A program made the position numbers and the translations under genes. 8,389 nt of DNA from an uncultured Hungatella sp. (lineage in GTDB: Bacteria; Bacillota; Clostridia; Lachnospirales; Lachnospiraceae): contig CAJTOT010000061.1 of assembly GCA_910577935.1 (NCBI GenBank), positions 1 to 8,389 of the forward strand. The letters are read 5' to 3'. The first letter of the stretch is position 1. Each line of letters starts with the position of its first letter. The notes under the pieces were generated by a model. It searched no databases. It was not told the origin of the DNA and saw only the letters and a list, made by a program, of their open reading frames with translations. Shown piece by piece: positions 1-7,583 of this stretch.

Positions 1-917
1 TGGGAATCAGTGAGGAACTGCTGAATTCTTACATCGCGCCGCTGAGGGAGAAGGGGCACATTTTTGAGTGCTATGAGCGGGACCTGGATGTGGAGAGGCA
101 GAAGGAGCGTCTGAAGGACGCGGATGTGCTGATGCTGGCGAACATGCCTTTGGGGCAGGAGGTGGTAGAAGCCTGTGAATGCCTGAGGTTCATAGACGTG
201 GCATTCACCGGGGTGGACCATATCCCTGTGGCGGCTGCCGGGGAGCGGGGGATTGCCGTCAGCAACGCGTCCGGATATTCTAATGAATCCGTGGCGGAGC
301 TGGTGCTGGGCATGACCCTTTCTCTGCTCAGGAAGGTTCCGGCCGTGGACGCCAAGACGAGGGCAGGAGGCGTGGTGGGAAGTGACGTGGGACATGAATT
401 GATGGGTAAGACTGTGGGAATAATCGGAACAGGGGCCATCGGCTCCAGGACGGCAGAGCTGTTTGGAAGCTTCGGGTGCCGGGTTCTGGGATACGACGTG
501 AACCCCAGAAGCCTTCCGGGAGTTGAGAATGCAGGGTTTGAGGAGCTTCTGGGCCGTTCGGACATTGTCACCCTCCACTGTCCTCTCACAGATTCCACAA
601 GGGGGCTGATGAATGAGGAGACGATTTCCAAGATGAAGGATGGGGCAATTCTGATCAATGCCTCCAGAGGGCCGGTGGTGGAGGCGGAGGCCCTGGCGGA
701 GGCGCTGCGCTCAGGAAAGCTGGCTGCCGCAGGCATCGACGTGTACGATGTGGAGCCGCCCATTCCGGCGGACAACCCTCTTCTCGACGCGCCCAACACC
801 ATACTTACGCCGCATATCGCGTTCTTAAGCGCCGAGTCCATGGAGAAGAGGGCGAAGATCGTGTTCCACAGCCTGGACCAGTGGATGGCAGGGGACCAGA
901 TTAACAAGATCGTTTAA
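1..917 (+). CDS. D-2-hydroxyacid dehydrogenase, NAD-dependent (5' partial)
   Basis: This is a member of the D-isomer-specific 2-hydroxyacid dehydrogenase family, which interconverts 2-keto acids and D-2-hydroxy acids with NAD(P)H in the cytoplasm. The reading frame is open from base 3 and enters from outside the window; the first visible residues (GISEELLNSYIAPL) match the region just after the usual first beta strand, so only about 10 residues are missing. The GTG at 90 is not the true start. The Rossmann motif GTGAIG is at 426-443, the acidic residue that usually selects NAD over NADP is in GYD (Asp at 495-497), and the catalytic trio is visible: Arg in NASRG (666-668), Glu in DVEPP (753-755) and His in TPHIA (813-815). 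All key residues are intact. The stop is 16 bases before the first permease, so it is probably co-transcribed with the transporter. Within the family, phosphoglycerate, glyoxylate/hydroxypyruvate or other 2-keto acid specificity cannot be separated; the operon favours a sugar-acid intermediate. Confidence 0.95.
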   Translation, partial: GISEELLNSYIAPLREKGHIFECYERDLDVERQKERLKDADVLMLANMPLGQEVVEACECLRFIDVAFTGVDHIPVAAAGERGIAVSNASGYSNESVAELVLGMTLSLLRKVPAVDAKTRAGGVVGSDVGHELMGKTVGIIGTGAIGSRTAELFGSFGCRVLGYDVNPRSLPGVENAGFEELLGRSDIVTLHCPLTDSTRGLMNEETISKMKDGAILINASRGPVVEAEALAEALRSGKLAAAGIDVYDVEPPIPADNPLLDAPNTILTPHIAFLSAESMEKRAKIVFHSLDQWMAGDQINKIV

Positions 918-933
918 AATAGTAGGAGAGACT

Positions 934-1839
934 ATGGGATATGGTAAAAACAAAGTAACGATGAAGCAGATATTCCCCTATCTGTTGATATTGCCGACTC
1001 TGTGTTTTCTGGGAGTGTTCTGCTTTTATCCCATGATACGGGGCTTTGGGTATTCGGTTACGGATTATGACAGAAGCTTTCCGGGCAGGTATTCATTTGT
1101 AGGACTGCAGAACTTCGTGGAGATATTTACAAAGGACAGGGTGTTCAAGATTACCATTGTCAACTCTGTAAAATGGGTGGCCGCGGAAGTTGTGCTGCAG
1201 CTGTTCTTCGGAATGATTTTTGCCCTGATACTGAACCAGAACTTTCGGGGGAGAGGCTTCGTGAGAACCTTCTGCTTCGCCCCCTGGGCGGTTTCAGGCG
1301 TACTCACCACCATGTTGTGGTTTCTGATTTACAATGAGCACATCGGACTGTTAAACCAGATGCTTTCCTGGGCAGGCCATCCAGAGCTGGGAAGGGCGTG
1401 GGTACAGAATGTGAAGACCGTTTTTCCGTCGGTCGTGATCGCGGAGCTGTGGAGGGGGATTCCTTTTTTCACCATCACGCTGCTGGGCGGGCTTCAGACC
1501 GTGCCTCTGGAACTGTATGAGTCCGCCAGGGTGGACGGGGGAAACGGGTGGAAGAATTTTTGGCTTATCACCCTGCCTTATATGAAAGAATCCATCGTCT
1601 TTGCCACGCTGATGCGCTCCATATGGGAGTTCCGCTCCGTGGACCTGATTATGACCATGACCAACGGAGGCCCGGTGAGAAAGACGCTGACTCTGCCTAT
1701 CTACATGTATCAGGAGGCTATCGAGAGCGGCAAGTACGGCTACGGAGCGGCTCTCACGGTGATCCTTTTCATGATTTTAAGTGTCTACACGCTGATCTAT
1801 CTCAAGGCGAATAAATTCGGGGGGGGAGTGAACGACTGA
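934..1839 (+). CDS. ABC sugar transporter permease, MalF/UgpA type
   Basis: This 301-residue inner-membrane permease is one half of the channel of a carbohydrate uptake ABC transporter (CUT1-type, binding-protein-dependent family). The ATG at 934 follows an AGGAG at 924-928. Six hydrophobic segments can be seen, at roughly residues 11-33, 72-98, 109-134, 163-190, 218-240 and 265-292. The cytoplasmic EAA loop that docks on the ATPase is at residues 193-215 (E196, A198, D201, G202, then a proline after ITL), close to the family consensus EAA...DGA...LP. The late motif TNGGP followed by a tyrosine-rich stretch before the last helix is typical of sugar permeases of this class. Length is normal for the family. 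Its stop codon overlaps the start of the next permease, indicating translational coupling. A run of eight G lies near its 3' end. No ATPase gene is in the window; in Firmicutes such systems commonly share an MsmX-like ATPase encoded elsewhere. Confidence 0.96.
   Translation: MGYGKNKVTMKQIFPYLLILPTLCFLGVFCFYPMIRGFGYSVTDYDRSFPGRYSFVGLQNFVEIFTKDRVFKITIVNSVKWVAAEVVLQLFFGMIFALILNQNFRGRGFVRTFCFAPWAVSGVLTTMLWFLIYNEHIGLLNQMLSWAGHPELGRAWVQNVKTVFPSVVIAELWRGIPFFTITLLGGLQTVPLELYESARVDGGNGWKNFWLITLPYMKESIVFATLMRSIWEFRSVDLIMTMTNGGPVRKTLTLPIYMYQEAIESGKYGYGAALTVILFMILSVYTLIYLKANKFGGGVND
1819..1830 (+). promoter_or_regulatory. G8 tract and internal ribosome site for the second permease
   Basis: Eight consecutive G (1819-1826) followed by AG lie near the 3' end of the first permease gene. 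GGAG at 1825-1828 sits 10 bases before the ATG at 1839, making this the ribosome site of the second permease while coding for the GGGV near the C-terminus of the first. The stop and start overlap as TGATG, so the second permease is probably translated by termination-reinitiation. Confidence 0.7.
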
Positions 1840-2681
1840 TGAAACCCAGGACGAAGCGTAAAATCATGCGGGTGTTTGTGCTGTGGCTGCCTATGTGCGT
1901 GTTTTTGGCCTTTATAGGAATTCCGCTGCTTTGGGCCCTGTCCCTTTCCTTCAGGGAGGGAAGCTCGGTTATCAGCCGGGAGTTCAAAATTCTCCCCATC
2001 CCCTTTACGGCGGAAAATTACGGGTATGTGTGGAATGTGGTGAATTTGTCGAGATTTTTCAAGAACAGCCTGATCACATCCCTTGGGGCCGTGTTCGTAG
2101 TGGGAGCTCTGTCTCTCTTTAACGGATACGCCTTGAGCCGGTTCGAGTTCAAGATGAAACGTGTGTTTATGGTGCTGCTTCTCATGACCCAGATGGTGCC
2201 CATCATATTCAACATTTCATCCATTTTCCTGATGATGACCGGGCTGAGGCTGACCAACAGCCTGTTCGGCATCATTCTTCTGCACATAGCATCGGGTCTT
2301 CCCTATAACAGCCTGATGATGAAAAGCTTTATCAGTTCTATCCCAAGGGAGATCGACGAGGCGGCAGCCATCGACGGATGCAACCGGGCGCAGATTATCG
2401 CTCTGGTGATGCTTCCCGCCGTAAAGCCGGGATTCACCACGGTCATCGCCTACGCGTTTATCACCTGCTGGAACGAATACCTGCTTTCATACACGCTGCT
2501 GACGGATGCAAAAAAATTTCCCATCTCAGTGGGGCTCAAGTATCTGGTGGGAGAGTTCAGCACCAACTACGCCGCTCTGGCAGCAGGCTGTATCATCGCG
2601 CTGATTCCGCCGATTCTGTTGTTTGCCTATGTTCAGAAGCATCTTGTGGCGGGTCTGAACGCAGGAGCTGTGAAAGGATAA
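1839..2681 (+). CDS. ABC sugar transporter permease, MalG/UgpE type
   Basis: This 280-residue protein is the second permease of the same importer. The ATG at 1839 shares its A with the TGA of the preceding gene, and GGAG at 1825-1828 inside that gene provides the ribosome site. Six membrane segments are apparent, the first at about residues 11-37 and the last at about 243-266. The EAA loop is almost canonical: E174-A-A-A-I-D179-G180, followed by a MLP motif. The motif WNEYLLSYTLL in the penultimate helix and the C-terminal QKHLVAGLNAGAVKG are hallmarks of MalG-type sugar permeases, the latter being close to the usual Q-R-x-x-V-x-G-L-x-x-G-A-V-K-G ending. Length and motifs are intact. Sugar specificity cannot be read from it; that would come from the binding protein, which is damaged in this window. 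Confidence 0.97.
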   Translation: MKPRTKRKIMRVFVLWLPMCVFLAFIGIPLLWALSLSFREGSSVISREFKILPIPFTAENYGYVWNVVNLSRFFKNSLITSLGAVFVVGALSLFNGYALSRFEFKMKRVFMVLLLMTQMVPIIFNISSIFLMMTGLRLTNSLFGIILLHIASGLPYNSLMMKSFISSIPREIDEAAAIDGCNRAQIIALVMLPAVKPGFTTVIAYAFITCWNEYLLSYTLLTDAKKFPISVGLKYLVGEFSTNYAALAAGCIIALIPPILLFAYVQKHLVAGLNAGAVKG

Positions 2682-2690
2682 TAATTTATG

Positions 2691-2706
2691 AAAGGAAGGA
2701 GAAAGG
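2691..2706 (+). promoter_or_regulatory. ribosome-binding site of the binding-protein gene
   Basis: A purine run containing AAGGAAGGAG and then AAAGG precedes ATG 2708. It is the strongest site in the area and marks 2708 as the original start of the binding protein. This supports the view that the open frame starting near 2730 is a truncated remainder and not a naturally short gene. A second ATG at 2688 lies upstream of this site but is in a different frame from both parts of the gene and has no site of its own. Confidence 0.75.
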
Positions 2707-2707
2707 A

Positions 2708-3812
2708 ATGAAAAAAATGGTGAAGCAAATTGACGGACAAGGTGCTGGTGGCCTATGAGGCGGGACAGGGGCCGGATATCTATTTTTCCAGCGGCCCGGA
2801 CGTGGTCACTTACATCAACGGCAATTATATTATTCCACTGGATTCCTACTATGACAGCTGGGAGGGAAAGGATGGGATTCTTCCGGCTTCCATCGAGGAC
2901 GTGCGGAAGATGGATGTCACGGGGGAGGACAAGCTGTGGTACATGCCCCTGGGAACCGCGTTCTACTGCCTGTGGGTGAGAAGCGACTGGCTGGAGGAGA
3001 CCGGTTCCTCTGTGGACACATGGGAGCACCTGTTTGAGGCCGTGCCCAAGATGACCGACACTGCCGCCAAGCGGTATGGAATCGCCATCAGAGGCGGCTC
3101 GGGAGGGTCCAAATTCCTGGAGAGAATGATGTACTCTTACTCAGGCATCATGTCCGTGTTTGATGAAAACGGCAAGTGCACCATCAACGACCCGAAGAAT
3201 GTGGAGTTTGTGGAGCGCTACCTGGGGATGTACGGCAAATACACTGCGGAGGGGGATTTAAACTATGACTGGACCGAGCTGTCCGCGGCTTTTGATTCCG
3301 GCTCGGCGGGCATCATCATCCACAATCTGGGCTCGGCGGAGGACCATGTGAAGGCATTCGGAGGCGACCTGACAAAATTCAAGGCAGTGCCGCTGCCCAT
3401 GAGCGATTCGGGGGTCAGCGTTACCCAGCTGCAGCAGGAGGCGGGGCTGTGCATCGCGTCCACCTGCAAGTATCCCCAGGAGGCATTTGACCTTGCCGCC
3501 TATCTGGTAACGGGTGATTCCATCAGCAGATACTGCGAGCTCTACGGTCTGGTCCCCGTGGACAAGAATGTGCTGGAGACGGCTTCGTGGATTAAGGAAA
3601 AGCCGTGGTATGCCCTGGCCGCCGAGAATATGCAGGACCCCAACGTGAAGTTCTACAACTACTATCCCTGGCTCTCCGGCAAGGAGGAAGTCTACAAAAA
3701 CATGATCACGGAGATGCAGTATGTGATGACGGGGCAGATGTCTGCCCAGGATTTTCTCGACATGTGGGCTGAAGATTTCCAGAAATGCTATGACAATTTT
3801 TACAACAGATAG
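2708..3812 (+). pseudogene. ABC sugar transporter solute-binding protein, 5' internal deletion/frameshift
   Basis: This gene should encode the extracellular lipoprotein that captures the sugar for the two permeases. Its expected start is the ATG at 2708, placed after a strong AGGAAGGAG (2693-2701), and it opens with MKKMVKQI, a typical lysine-rich leader n-region. From there the frame runs into TGA at 2756-2758. From about 2730 a different frame is open to TAG at 3810-3812 and encodes about 360 residues of a family 1 type solute-binding protein, beginning with DKVLVAYEAGQGPDIYFSSG, the segment that normally lies about 70-80 residues into such proteins. The hydrophobic core of the signal peptide, the lipobox cysteine and the first strands of lobe 1 are therefore missing. 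If the original start was 2708, the lost length must leave remainder 2 when divided by 3. The TTG at 2730 has no suitable ribosome site, and a product from it would lack an export signal. The remaining frame has no further lesions. Family membership is secure; whether the lesion is biological or an assembly error is open. Confidence 0.85.
2725..2735 (+). other. apparent deletion junction in the binding-protein gene
   Basis: The leader frame (MKKMVKQ, encoded from 2708) and the mature-protein frame (DKVLVAYEAG, in frame from 2733) meet within this short interval. Immediately upstream in the second frame is a TGA at 2721-2723, so no start codon of that frame lies between the gene's ribosome site and the junction other than TTG at 2730. 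The exact breakpoint cannot be fixed because the undeleted sequence is not available. Only one copy of any flanking short repeat would remain after a recombination event, and none can be identified here. Confidence 0.7.
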
Positions 3813-3836
3813 TCCAAAGGACAGGAGGGGGAAGGC

Positions 3837-6800
3837 ATGGAATTTGCCAGCAGACAGGGGTTGTTGTTTTATGTATCAGGAGTGAGCGCCACGGCTGATT
3901 TCTCCAGAGGGCAGCCGGAACCGACCTTCTGCAAGGAGGTCTCAGCGGTGGAGGACGGAGAAGGAGGACATGAGCTTGTGTGCGGCAATCATCAGGCTCT
4001 GGCCTGGAAGGCACCCCGCAACATCTACGCCCGGCGGGGGACCCTCTCCTTCTTCTGGCGCTCAGGATACCCGGCGGGATCTACGGAATTTCCGCTGTTT
4101 CGCGTGGGCTTCGCCGACAGCAGCAGCTGGGACGCCTCCTGGCTGCGCGTGGACTACAACGGACACGGCTTTGACGCCATGGTCACGGACATCAATCTGT
4201 CCAGGGCCAGGGTGAGCTGCCGGGTGGAGCCCTTCCCGCCGCCGGACCGGTGGGTTCATCTGGCTCTCGGCTGGGACCAGGATTACGGAATCCGGTTTTA
4301 TGTAAATGGGAGCTTTGCCGCGGAGGAGATAAGGCCGGGCATCTACGACGCGGGACTGGACCAGTTCGGCCCCCATGGCCGCGCCGTGTCCAACTGGCGG
4401 GTGATCAATGACTTTAATTTTATACGGGGAGGCAGCATAAAGGAGATCGTCATTTACGACCACATGCTGTCCGATGAGAATGTCAGGAGACTGAGCCAGT
4501 GTGAGTGTCCGTTGCCGGGAGACGGAGGAGTTGAGGCCAAAGCCGATACATGGAGGCTGAACCACGGTTTTCTGATGAAGGCTCCCCTTCTGCCTGCTAT
4601 CGCAGGCATACGGAAGGTGGAGATCCATGACGCCTATGATCTGAAACGATGGTACTGGAAAGCCTGCGACGGAATCCGGGAGACCAGCTGGCCGGGGGTT
4701 CACAACCGCTCCCGGCTGAAAGGGAGAAACGACTATTTTCAGCTTCCTGACTGGGACTGCTACAATGACTCGGGGAAAACCATCGTGTTCACCGTGCCCC
4801 CGGAGCCTTTTAACTGGGTGGAGATATCCGGCTCCGCCTTCGGACAGGCGGAATATATGGAGGACGGGGGAGGGGCGGGACAGAGCCATCCCCTGTTTTA
4901 CAGGGAGCGGGGCATGGAACGCACGGTGCATCGTCTTGAATCCAGATTTGGCGGAAAAATCCGTTTTACAAACCAGGAGGCGGAGGAGCCTATAGGAGAT
5001 TTTGAACTGCTGTACGCGGACGGGTCAGGCGCCCCGGCGGGGGACACAAGACAGACCTTCCGCCTGGGCTTCCAGAAGTCCCCTTATTCAAAGGCAGAGG
5101 AAGAGCTGATGGATTTTATCCAGGGGAGATACCACCCTCTTGAGCAGAATGTGGTGGCCGCGTCTATGAGGACAGAAGAAGGGACAGGCCAAGGAGCAGG
5201 GGAGGGCGCAGAGGGAGAGACAGGCGAAAGGGCAGCCGGAAGAACAGAAGGAGAGACAGGTGAAGGGGCAGCCAGAAGGACAGAGGAAGATGCAGGCGGC
5301 CGGCGCCGGGGGGCTGAGGTGGATAATGGGAAGCGGCCTTTTTATCAGATTGTGATTCCCTATGAGGCAGACGAGAACAGAGGGCTGGATGGAGTAGAGC
5401 TGGCAATTCCCCCGGCCGCAAAGGAGAGAGGCTTTTCCGTCCAGATTAAAGATCCGCTGTGGTATTACAGGAATTTGATGCAGGTGACATTCCGGACGGG
5501 GAAAGAGGGATGCCGTCTGTGGCTGGATACAAGAGACAGGATACTGCCCGCTGAAAAATGTCTGTATATGACAGTGGCCTGTGATGACGAAGGCTTTTTC
5601 GGGGAAGAGCTGACGCGGTGGGAAGTCAGCCTGATGTATAAGGACAGGAGAGAGGCGGAGGCCGAGCACTGCCAGGACCGTTTTACCCAGGTGCGGGACC
5701 TGTACGGCCATATGGTGGAGGAGGCTCCCAGCCGCCGGGAATACAACATGTTCAACCGGTTCGCGGGTGACGTGGAGGACCTGATGAGAGTAAACCCGGA
5801 CCATATCCCCGGACAGTACTACCAGTATGAGAAATACCTGCTTCTCAGCGGGAAGAGCACCCACATAGCCATCGCCGCAGAGGGGCAGAAGACAACGCCG
5901 GAAGAGTACAGGCCGGACTACCATACAGACCCTGTCCCCCAGGGAATTCCCCCATGGGCCTACAAGCAGGTGGAGTACTTAAAGCATTACAAATATATCA
6001 TCAATTGGTATGTGGACCACCGGCAGACGGAGAACGGGGAATTTGGCGGGGGGCTGTCCGATGACGGCGATTTTACTTCCTGCTGGGTCGGCCTGATTTT
6101 GATGGGCTGCGACCGGGAGAAGCTTCTTAAGTCGCTGGAGAAGTGCAACCAGGCATTCTATGACCAGGGGATGTTTACAAACGGGCTCTGCTCCATCCAG
6201 GCGGACGAGCTTCACAGCGCCGAGGAGGGGATCATCTCCCTGGCCCAGAGCTGCATGGCAGATTACGGAAATCCAAAATTCCTGGAGCGGGCCATGGAAA
6301 ACGCGCGGGCGGGATACTGGATAACGGGAATCAACGGCGCGGGACACAGACATTTTAAGAGCACCTATTTTAACGGCTCCAAGATGGCCTGCGAGGAGCC
6401 CTGGGGCTGGCAGGATGCTCTCAGCGGCCTGGCTCTCTGTCCCAGCTGGTATGTGGCGCGGTTTAACCGAAATGAAAAGGTGATGAGGCTTCTCACAGAG
6501 CTGGCGGACGGGCTGGGCGCCCATTACAATCAGGAAGAGGAGATCATCTACAGCCATATCCGTTTTGAAGACGATTACGCGGAGCGGACTTATTTTCCAG
6601 GACGCCAGAGAGGAGACCTTTTTCTGCTGTACCCAGCTTACCGGCTGACGGGAAATGCCCGGTATTATGACATTTTGCAGGACAAGCTGAAGACAGTGGA
6701 TGTCTCCTACGTGAAGCGCATGAATGAATATGAGGAAGAGAGCGCCCGCAGAGTTGATAAGGAGAAGGTGGCGCAGGAGTACGACAAGCGGTGTTATCAG

Positions 6801-7568
6801 GCAGGAATCAGACGGTACTATAACACGGAAGGCTCGCCGTGGATCGACCGGGTGGAGGTGAAATACCAGGAGATCCAGTACGACCGCCTGGCTGGAATCG
6901 GGTACGAGAGGCGCTATGTGGTGTACCCCAGGAACCGGGTCTGCTGGCGGTTTGAGCGGGACAAGGATGATGAGCGCATTGCGGTTCTGTCCCCTGTGGC
7001 GCTGGACGACAGGCTGAAGTTGATTATCTGCAACATCAGCAGGGAACCGGTGAAGGCGTACCTGGCAGGCGGCGAGATTACCCCGGGCAGATGGCGCTTT
7101 GAGCTGGGGACAGACGAGAATGACGATGACCAGGCGGAGAACATAATCGCCGGCGGGGAATGTCTGTGGGCAAGGATGGAGGAACTGCCGCTGACCATCC
7201 CGGCGGGAAAAACCTGTATTCTCAACATGCGGCTGCTGGATGAGGGGGCGCGGCCGGAGTACCGGTGCGACCTGGGCATCAGCCGGGAGGACATACGACT
7301 TTATAAACACGGACTGAATGTGCGGGTCCACTCTCTGGGCCATATCCCGTCGCCGGCGGCGAAAGTGGCGCTGAGGGACAGGGAAGGCCGGATTGTCCGA
7401 ACCGCTGACCTGCCTCCCCTGGAGGCGCCTTCCGACCTTTATCCCAGAACATGGGAAGTTATTTTCCCTGTGTATGACATTGACGACCTGAAAGGGTATC
7501 GTGTGGAGATCGACCCGTGCCATGAGCTGGAGGAGATCACACGGTTCAATAATTCCGTGACGCTGTGA
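3837..7568 (+). CDS. large multidomain LamG/jelly-roll plus helical-barrel protein, putative glycan-processing enzyme
   Basis: This 1243-residue protein starts at ATG 3837 behind AGGAGG (3823-3828). I recognise the architecture but not an exact family. Residues 1-60 begin with LLFYVSGVSATADF, resembling the lead-in strand of LamG proteins. Residues about 60-221 form a LamG/concanavalin-like jelly roll (GTLSFFWRSG, RWVHLALGWD, GIRFYVNG, IKEIVIYDHMLS). Residues about 242-420 look like a further beta module (KVEIHDAYDLKRWYWKACDG, FNWVEISGSAFGQ). Residues 448-483 are a Gly/Glu/Thr/Ala/Arg tandem-repeat linker. Residues 500-600 are a beta region. Residues about 612-955 are helix-rich and suggest an alpha/alpha-barrel catalytic core, with conserved-looking clusters at 735-746 (EFGGGLSDDGDF), 790-797 (DELHSAEE), 837-839 (HRH), 853-860 (EEPWGWQD) and 922-927 (GRQRGD). 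A beta region follows, and residues 1155-1243 resemble a CARDB-like fold ending in EEITRFNNSVTL. There is no signal peptide or lipobox, so it appears cytoplasmic. Its place after the importer and before an acid-sugar enzyme suggests a glycoside hydrolase or polysaccharide lyase; that activity is inferred. Confidence 0.85.
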   Translation: MEFASRQGLLFYVSGVSATADFSRGQPEPTFCKEVSAVEDGEGGHELVCGNHQALAWKAPRNIYARRGTLSFFWRSGYPAGSTEFPLFRVGFADSSSWDASWLRVDYNGHGFDAMVTDINLSRARVSCRVEPFPPPDRWVHLALGWDQDYGIRFYVNGSFAAEEIRPGIYDAGLDQFGPHGRAVSNWRVINDFNFIRGGSIKEIVIYDHMLSDENVRRLSQCECPLPGDGGVEAKADTWRLNHGFLMKAPLLPAIAGIRKVEIHDAYDLKRWYWKACDGIRETSWPGVHNRSRLKGRNDYFQLPDWDCYNDSGKTIVFTVPPEPFNWVEISGSAFGQAEYMEDGGGAGQSHPLFYRERGMERTVHRLESRFGGKIRFTNQEAEEPIGDFELLYADGSGAPAGDTRQTFRLGFQKSPYSKAEEELMDFIQGRYHPLEQNVVAASMRTEEGTGQGAGEGAEGETGERAAGRTEGETGEGAARRTEEDAGGRRRGAEVDNGKRPFYQIVIPYEADENRGLDGVELAIPPAAKERGFSVQIKDPLWYYRNLMQVTFRTGKEGCRLWLDTRDRILPAEKCLYMTVACDDEGFFGEELTRWEVSLMYKDRREAEAEHCQDRFTQVRDLYGHMVEEAPSRREYNMFNRFAGDVEDLMRVNPDHIPGQYYQYEKYLLLSGKSTHIAIAAEGQKTTPEEYRPDYHTDPVPQGIPPWAYKQVEYLKHYKYIINWYVDHRQTENGEFGGGLSDDGDFTSCWVGLILMGCDREKLLKSLEKCNQAFYDQGMFTNGLCSIQADELHSAEEGIISLAQSCMADYGNPKFLERAMENARAGYWITGINGAGHRHFKSTYFNGSKMACEEPWGWQDALSGLALCPSWYVARFNRNEKVMRLLTELADGLGAHYNQEEEIIYSHIRFEDDYAERTYFPGRQRGDLFLLYPAYRLTGNARYYDILQDKLKTVDVSYVKRMNEYEEESARRVDKEKVAQEYDKRCYQAGIRRYYNTEGSPWIDRVEVKYQEIQYDRLAGIGYERRYVVYPRNRVCWRFERDKDDERIAVLSPVALDDRLKLIICNISREPVKAYLAGGEITPGRWRFELGTDENDDDQAENIIAGGECLWARMEELPLTIPAGKTCILNMRLLDEGARPEYRCDLGISREDIRLYKHGLNVRVHSLGHIPSPAAKVALRDREGRIVRTADLPPLEAPSDLYPRTWEVIFPVYDIDDLKGYRVEIDPCHELEEITRFNNSVTL
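5178..5285 (+). repeat. 36-bp in-frame tandem repeat, about three units
   Basis: Three consecutive 36-base units lie inside the large coding gene: 5178-5213 (degenerate), 5214-5249 and 5250-5285. By eye the second and third agree at 31 of 36 positions and encode GETGERAAGRTE and GETGEGAARRTE; the first encodes EGTGQGAGEGAE and is more diverged. Because the unit is a multiple of three, gain or loss of units keeps the frame. The encoded segment is charged, lacks hydrophobic residues and is probably a flexible linker between the N-terminal beta modules and the C-terminal helical core. A partial, decayed continuation (EDAGGRRRGAE) follows. Confidence 0.85.
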
Positions 7569-7574
7569 AGGGGG
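7567..7574 (+). promoter_or_regulatory. ribosome-binding site of the enolase-superfamily gene
   Basis: GAAGGGGG overlaps the last two bases of the TGA stop of the large gene. Its distance to ATG 7584 (9 bases) is normal, while ATG 7575 begins immediately after it, so it decides the start at 7584. The overlap with the preceding stop indicates translational coupling. Confidence 0.6.
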
Positions 7575-7583
7575 ATGAAAGAC

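Noticed and set aside
90..92. GTG as the start of the dehydrogenase
   Set aside because: The frame is open upstream to base 3 and encodes recognisable N-terminal family sequence, so the gene begins outside the window.
71..907. 278-codon open frame on the - strand opposite the dehydrogenase
   Set aside because: It mirrors the dehydrogenase, whose Rossmann motif and catalytic Arg/Glu/His are intact; its Ser/Pro-rich composition is that of a shadow frame.
2378..2758. 126-codon + strand frame overlapping the second permease and ending in the binding-protein leader
   Set aside because: Most of it is an out-of-frame shadow of the permease; only its last 16 codons, from ATG 2708, are the leader of the broken binding-protein gene.
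4591..4608. Hairpin with 7-bp perfect arms (TGCCTGC / GCAGGCA) and a 4-base loop
   Set aside because: It lies in the middle of a coding gene, has no T run after it, and hairpins of this size are expected by chance in GC-rich coding sequence.
5088..5924. 278-codon - strand frame with Cys/Leu/Pro-rich repeats
   Set aside because: The apparent repeats are the reverse translation of the coding minisatellite on the + strand; no independent evidence of a gene.
7575..7577. ATG 7575 as the start of the enolase-superfamily gene
   Set aside because: It directly abuts the ribosome site with no spacer; ATG 7584, three codons later in the same frame, has a 9-base spacer and is preferred, though 7575 cannot be strictly excluded.
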